Assembly (NCBI RefSeq): GCF_900108175.1
Contig: NZ_FNVO01000012.1
Location: 124,001-188,000, forward strand
From: Thermomonospora echinospora
GTDB lineage: Bacteria; Actinomycetota; Actinomycetes; Streptosporangiales; Streptosporangiaceae
Direction of reading: 5' to 3'
DNA length: 64,000 nt
Position numbers and translations under genes: made by a program. Shown piece after piece: positions 61,401 through 64,000 of this stretch. Below the pieces are notes generated by a model. The model saw nothing but the letters and a program-made list of their open reading frames with translations, searched no databases and was not told the DNA's origin. Each line of letters opens with the position of its first letter. The stretch's first letter is position 1.

Positions 61401-62581
61401 GCGAGCCGCGGCACTTCAAGCGGCTGTCGCAGGACCATCCGAAGCTGGCCGAGACGTTCCGCGTCTACCGGCTGCCGGACCTGACCCGGACGCGGAACCG
61501 GATGACGCTGCTGCACCTGCTGGCCGACGAGCGCCGGGTCACCCTCGGCGGGGACGCGCTGGCGGTCGCCGAGCAGGACCTCGAACGCCTGCGCGGCCCC
61601 GGCGACCTGGTCAACGCCCGGCTGGTGGAGGCCTACCTGGACCAGGCGTGCCAGCGTCACCTGGACCGGGCCGGCGCCGCCCAGAACCGGCTGGTGCTGA
61701 CGGCCCAGGACTTCTCCGGGGTGGCCGAGGCGATCGAGCCCGCGCTGCGCCCGCCCGGCGACATCGACGGCTACCTGGCCCAGCTCGACGCCCTGATGGG
61801 ACTGGAGGACGTCAAGGCGGCCGTGGAGGAGCTGGTCGCCGACGCCGAGGTGGCGGCCGAGCGGGCCAGGCACGGTGTCGGCTCCGGCGGGCAGGGGCAC
61901 CTGCTGTTCCTCGGCCCGCCCGGTAGCGGCAAGACCACCGTGGCCGGGCTGGTGGGCGGCGTCTACGCGGCGCTCGGGCTGCTGGACTCCGGCCATGTGG
62001 TGGCCTGCCGTCCCGTCCACCTGGCGGGCCGGGACGCGGTCGATACCGAGAACCGGGTCGCGGGCATGGTCGAGCAGGCGGCGGGCGGGGTGCTGCTGAT
62101 CCAGGAGGCGTACCGGCTGGACCGCTCTCCGCAGGTGGTGACCGAGCTGCTGCGGCAGCTCGACGAGCACCGGGACAGGCTGCTGATGATCTGCACCGGC
62201 CCGCCGGCCGAGATGGAGGGCTTCCTGGCCGGTAATCCCGCGTTCAAGTCCCGGTTCGGCCGGACGCTGGAGTTCGAGGGGCTTGACGACCGGCAGCTTG
62301 TCCGGCTCTTCCAGGGGTACGCCGAGCGTGACCTGTACCTGCTGGACGAGGAGCTGCGGGTGGAGTTGCTGGCGCGGTTCGGCCGGATGCGCGAGGATCC
62401 CTCGTTCGCCTACGCCCGTACGGCCCGCCAGATGTTCGAGCAGACCGTGGCCCGGCAGGCCGCCCGGCTGGCCGGGGCGGACGTCAACGCCGCCACCGTC
62501 GCCCGGCTGACAGCCCGCGACCTGCCCGAATCCGCGCTGGAGCAGATGCTCGGGAACTTCCACCCCGACCAACGGCACTGA
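58451..62581 (+). CDS. very large AAA+ protein (CbxX/EccA-like C-terminus)
   Basis: 1376 residues from GTG 58451; a -10-like TAACAT just upstream suggests a leaderless start. A Trp-rich N-terminus (WWLFGAWARWYRLHPSDGQW) and a helical region to about 470 are followed by a Gln/Pro/Gly-rich linker (about 480-770). A first P-loop-like domain has GSPHTGQRRLARM (Lys of Walker A replaced). A CbxX/EccA-type AAA+ domain has intact GPPGSGKTT at 1155-1163 but Walker B LLIQEAY (Asp replaced by Gln, Glu kept). C-terminal lid FGRMREDPSFAYARTARQMF. EccA relatives serve type VII secretion; no ESX genes are nearby. Confidence 0.85.
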   Translation: MVWGPGYGAPPPVGQGPGPQPPMGRDPFTAAEQDTKAMVSAGWWPSAPPQQRQHAIAGRMLALPDGTWWLFGAWARWYRLHPSDGQWYLCPPPQSPATRMTARPAQQAGQIPVLPPHVLPAGPDFAFQAPTPLPFVRHGFSPEVTARVRATIEQAAALPAADYPHWWALFASETPSTVAVTWGVMLWCAAAPVFDSRLDAQMLQLWTPYRARPLPEVDGPRWLTPPPLEALVGLYAERLRAGRVDAAVSVLRTMWAMASALRDDPRFQARADALLAILNSTLSNPQVDYGALPYGDQALVQQWLTRCPPNLAPALRHESSPGDNVRHAYYELAEAVVQIAGDPSDPAYMEPRLVAAALVAADLAKVRQDVAGNVVPWLDPEIRYTVQAVHGQGGHPLRRLWPQDTRLPEPLRTHLAAADDGAEPLLAAAYAVDLAWCRLVGIPARPRGFPVPTAILAEIIGATRARAAGSAAPMTPPPGVSQPLQQPGHPAQPGVPAQPGAGAPGLPQVSGQSGGYGGQPPGSAGVPGVPDFGGPGAVGPQAEPGRPFMQAPAQPPAQDPTAQPSPAGQVQPGQQAFGIEPPESFHRPAEADAEHNDNFAVPYTQLGFAAQPGGGPQWNQPQQPASSPYDGGAQQQPAGWNAQQPAGENWSSPHEAGAQQQPAGWNAPQPAAGNWSSPYDGGAQQQPADQSQQGWNAPQQPPYAQPHPSAPDSSAQPPQGAVSPAQGASGGAAEPVDPLATRIEGGPVPGRPAQAGPPRTRILGQGDIADDGAAERPARHGPPVPPAPSAAGPGTRIMSETMIGDFDFLDEAPMPARPVDQIAPPADHSDRRVVERHGISFVSGEEDATGLLDELRAHPAWSAGAEAEQDMEATRVDGRPGAGTPPSVLLVGSPHTGQRRLARMIALTLAEAGIGDGAIRTADAADVRGAPAERLAAVLEPGGPTLLFERLDTAILEAADPEAMVRVVRSVRTRPGRTTLIATCEPRHFKRLSQDHPKLAETFRVYRLPDLTRTRNRMTLLHLLADERRVTLGGDALAVAEQDLERLRGPGDLVNARLVEAYLDQACQRHLDRAGAAQNRLVLTAQDFSGVAEAIEPALRPPGDIDGYLAQLDALMGLEDVKAAVEELVADAEVAAERARHGVGSGGQGHLLFLGPPGSGKTTVAGLVGGVYAALGLLDSGHVVACRPVHLAGRDAVDTENRVAGMVEQAAGGVLLIQEAYRLDRSPQVVTELLRQLDEHRDRLLMICTGPPAEMEGFLAGNPAFKSRFGRTLEFEGLDDRQLVRLFQGYAERDLYLLDEELRVELLARFGRMREDPSFAYARTARQMFEQTVARQAARLAGADVNAATVARLTARDLPESALEQMLGNFHPDQRH
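60325..60560 (+). repeat. imperfect tandem repeats in the linker of the AAA+ gene
   Basis: Three to four units encoding SSPYDGGAQQQPAGWNA-type blocks of about 25 residues, with near-identical DNA between units, including GGAGCCCAGCAGCAACC. Low-complexity linker likely to vary in length between strains. Confidence 0.75.
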
Positions 62582-62752
62582 TCCCGCCGTTTCGGGATGA
62601 CCCTCCCGGACCCCCGGGGACCGGTGTCCGGGGGAGGAGCCGGGTGGACCCGCAGCACCCCTCTCGCGGTGGGATGGACCCTTCTTAAGGGTGGCTACCG
62701 AATGGCCCTCTTGGGTCATGTGCCGCGCGGGGCGCGGCGCGTAGCCTCGGCT

Positions 62753-63004
62753 GTGGGTGTGGAGGAACGAACGGAGGCTGCCCCCCGCGTACGCGGGGAT
62801 GATCCCCTGGAGGTGGACGCGGTGCGCCAGCAGATCGACCTGCGCGTCCACGACCGTGTCGCGCTGGACGAGATCGAGCTCTACTCCGAGATCCTGAGCG
62901 CGGTGGCCTCGGCCGAGCGGCCGCTGACCACCGACGAGATCGACATGGTGCTCGGGGTTCGTCCTGAGGACGTGACCGGTCGTCGCGAGCTGACGCCACA
63001 GTAG
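62753..63004 (+). CDS. small conserved-looking protein, leaderless start
   Basis: About 83 residues from GTG 62753 (or GTG 62759). Contains VDAVRQQIDLRVHDRVALDE and SAVASAERPLTTDEIDMVLG, then VRPEDVTGRR. Predicted mostly helical. A -10-like TAGCCT lies 7 bases before the GTG and no ribosome site is visible, which fits leaderless translation. No family recognised. Terminator directly after. Confidence 0.6.
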   Translation: MGVEERTEAAPRVRGDDPLEVDAVRQQIDLRVHDRVALDEIELYSEILSAVASAERPLTTDEIDMVLGVRPEDVTGRRELTPQ

Positions 63005-63018
63005 TAGTTCTTCCCGGT

Positions 63019-63058
63019 ACGGCCGGGGCGCGCCCCGCCGGGGACGCGCCCCGGCCGT
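63019..63058 (+). terminator. terminator after the small gene
   Basis: 14-bp perfect stem (ACGGCCGGGGCGCG) with a 12-base loop and TTT after it. Confidence 0.85.
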
Positions 63059-63427
63059 TTCGCATGTCCGCCTCGGGCACCTGGCCGGTTTGTTATGAAT
63101 GTCACCGGTCCGGACGACCGCTCGGCGGCCACCGACGGCCCCGGCGGCACGTACCCCGGGCCGGTATCCGGACATCCGGCGGGGGCGGGCCGCGAAAGGC
63201 CCGATGTCGTGGGAAATCCCGGGGCGGCGATCGCCGGGCCGAGGGCATACGGCACCATGTGATGCCCGGAGGGCGTCCCACCTCCCGGCGTGTGCACAGC
63301 GTGATCTAGGGCAACCTGGAAGGTAAGGGGAGGGCGTCCACCTTCCGAAGAACAGGAGAAGGTTCTTTTTCGGGCTGGTAACGCCTACGATCCTCTGCGG
63401 ATTGTTCCGGCACTTCAGGAGTACGAC
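63059..63427. other. 370-base upstream region of the DUF47 gene
   Basis: No gene is recognised. Contains a short direct repeat GGAGGGCGTCC (63269-63279 region and about 60 bases later) and a -10-like TACGAT close to the start. Likely promoter region. Confidence 0.4.
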
Positions 63428-64000
63428 GTGCGACTGCGTCTCACGCCGCGTGAGGACAGCTTCTACGACATGTTCGCCGACTCGGCGAACAACCTGGTCA
63501 CGGCGGCCAGGCTGCTCGTGGAACTCATCAGCGACGGCGCCGACCGGGAAGCCATCGCGGAGAAGATGCGCGCCTGCGAGCATGCGGGCGACGAGTGCAC
63601 TCACGCGATCATGCACCGGTTGAACGAAACGTTCATCACCCCCTTCGACCGGGAGGACATCTACCGGCTGGCCTCCCGGATAGACGACGTGATGGACGAG
63701 ATGGAGGAGGCCGCCGACCTGGTCGTGCTCTACAAGATCGAGCAGCTGCCCAAAGAGATCGTGCAGCAGGTCGAGATCCTGGAGCGGGCCGCCGAGCTGA
63801 CCGCCGAGGCGATGCCCCGGCTGCGTTCGATGAAGGAGCTCAACGAGTACTGGATCGAGATCAACCGGCTGGAGAACCAGGGCGACCAGGTCTACCGCCG
63901 GCTGCTGGCCCAGCTGTTCGGTGGCGGCTACGACGCGCTGATGGTGATGAAGCTCAAGGAGGTCATCGACCGGCTGGAGGAGGCCGCCGACGCCTTCGAG
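63428..64000 (+). CDS. DUF47/PhoU-like phosphate transport accessory protein (3' end outside window)
   Basis: The first 191 residues are in view, open at the right edge. GTG start. Reads LRLTPREDSFYDMFADSANN, GDECTHAIMHRLNETFITPF, DREDIYRLASRIDDVMDEME and NRLENQGDQVYRRLLAQLFG, the DUF47 (PhoU_div) helical-bundle family. Such proteins usually precede and regulate a Pit-type low-affinity phosphate transporter, expected just beyond the window. Confidence 0.92.
   Translation, partial: MRLRLTPREDSFYDMFADSANNLVTAARLLVELISDGADREAIAEKMRACEHAGDECTHAIMHRLNETFITPFDREDIYRLASRIDDVMDEMEEAADLVVLYKIEQLPKEIVQQVEILERAAELTAEAMPRLRSMKELNEYWIEINRLENQGDQVYRRLLAQLFGGGYDALMVMKLKEVIDRLEEAADAFE

Noticed and set aside
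59966-63616. 1216-codon minus-strand open frame
   Set aside because: It runs antisense through the AAA+ gene, several intergenic regions and two other genes, and has an Arg/Gly/Pro-rich shadow composition.

Overview
The window comes from a high-GC actinobacterium. The evidence is GC-rich third positions, many GTG starts, ATGA/GTGA coupled starts, a DivIVA-type coiled-coil protein, Scr1-type XRE regulators, a DUF574 methyltransferase and an SCO5389-family protein. A Streptosporangiales-like host (for example Actinomadura-like) is a guess. No rRNA, CRISPR array or plasmid origin is seen.

Layout. (1) 1-2780: a binding-protein-dependent carbohydrate ABC importer (binding protein cut by the window edge, two permeases), then a pentapeptide-repeat membrane protein (3059-4696). 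(2) 5290-41720: a stack of integrative elements at the 3' end of a tRNA-Lys(UUU) gene (41720-41795, minus strand). A 45-bp copy of the tRNA 3' half recurs at 5290, 16960 and 24364. It divides the region into element A (5.3-17.0 kb), B (17.0-24.4 kb) and C (24.4-41.7 kb). Only C keeps a full excisionase/integrase pair, next to the tRNA; integrase fragments lie at 5.1 and 19.7 kb. No FtsK/TraSA-type transfer ATPase or replication protein is visible, so these look like non-self-transmissible or decayed islands. (3) 41.8-64 kb: ordinary chromosome.

Element A carries a complete lasso-peptide operon on the minus strand: precursor, cyclase, B1 (RRE), B2 (protease) and a two-gene ABC exporter. It also has an AraC regulator, an orphan NarL-type regulator and a plus-strand unit of histidine kinase, degenerate kinase and response regulator. 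Predicted core: ITDKGGYVDLFGGWWLD, ring closed Ile1-Asp9. Element B carries a secreted four-cysteine protein downstream of a second AraC regulator, a double Clp-N protein, a two-component pair, and remnants of a cation transporter, an IS256 transposase and an integrase. Element C carries an AT-richer defence-like pair (DUF262/DUF1524 protein plus a PD-(D/E)XK-like nuclease). It also has a tightly coupled HemB-like/HemC/NUDIX operon in which the HemB-like protein lacks both Schiff-base lysines, and a regulatory block (DUF574 methyltransferase, XRE regulator, GNAT, HATPase), then xis-int.

The chromosomal right part encodes an NlpC/P60 hydrolase, a YiaA/B-like protein, an SCO5389-family protein behind a Zur-box-like palindrome, a nucleotidyltransferase/BON/phosphoesterase operon, topoisomerase IB, two SDRs and an enoyl-CoA hydratase. 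It continues with an OmpR-type two-component pair next to an HtrA-like protease that share 11-bp-spaced operator repeats, an MpaB-like protein, ArfB, peptide deformylase, DivIVA-like protein, gamma-carbonic anhydrase, a 1376-residue AAA+ protein and the start of a DUF47 (PhoU-like) gene.
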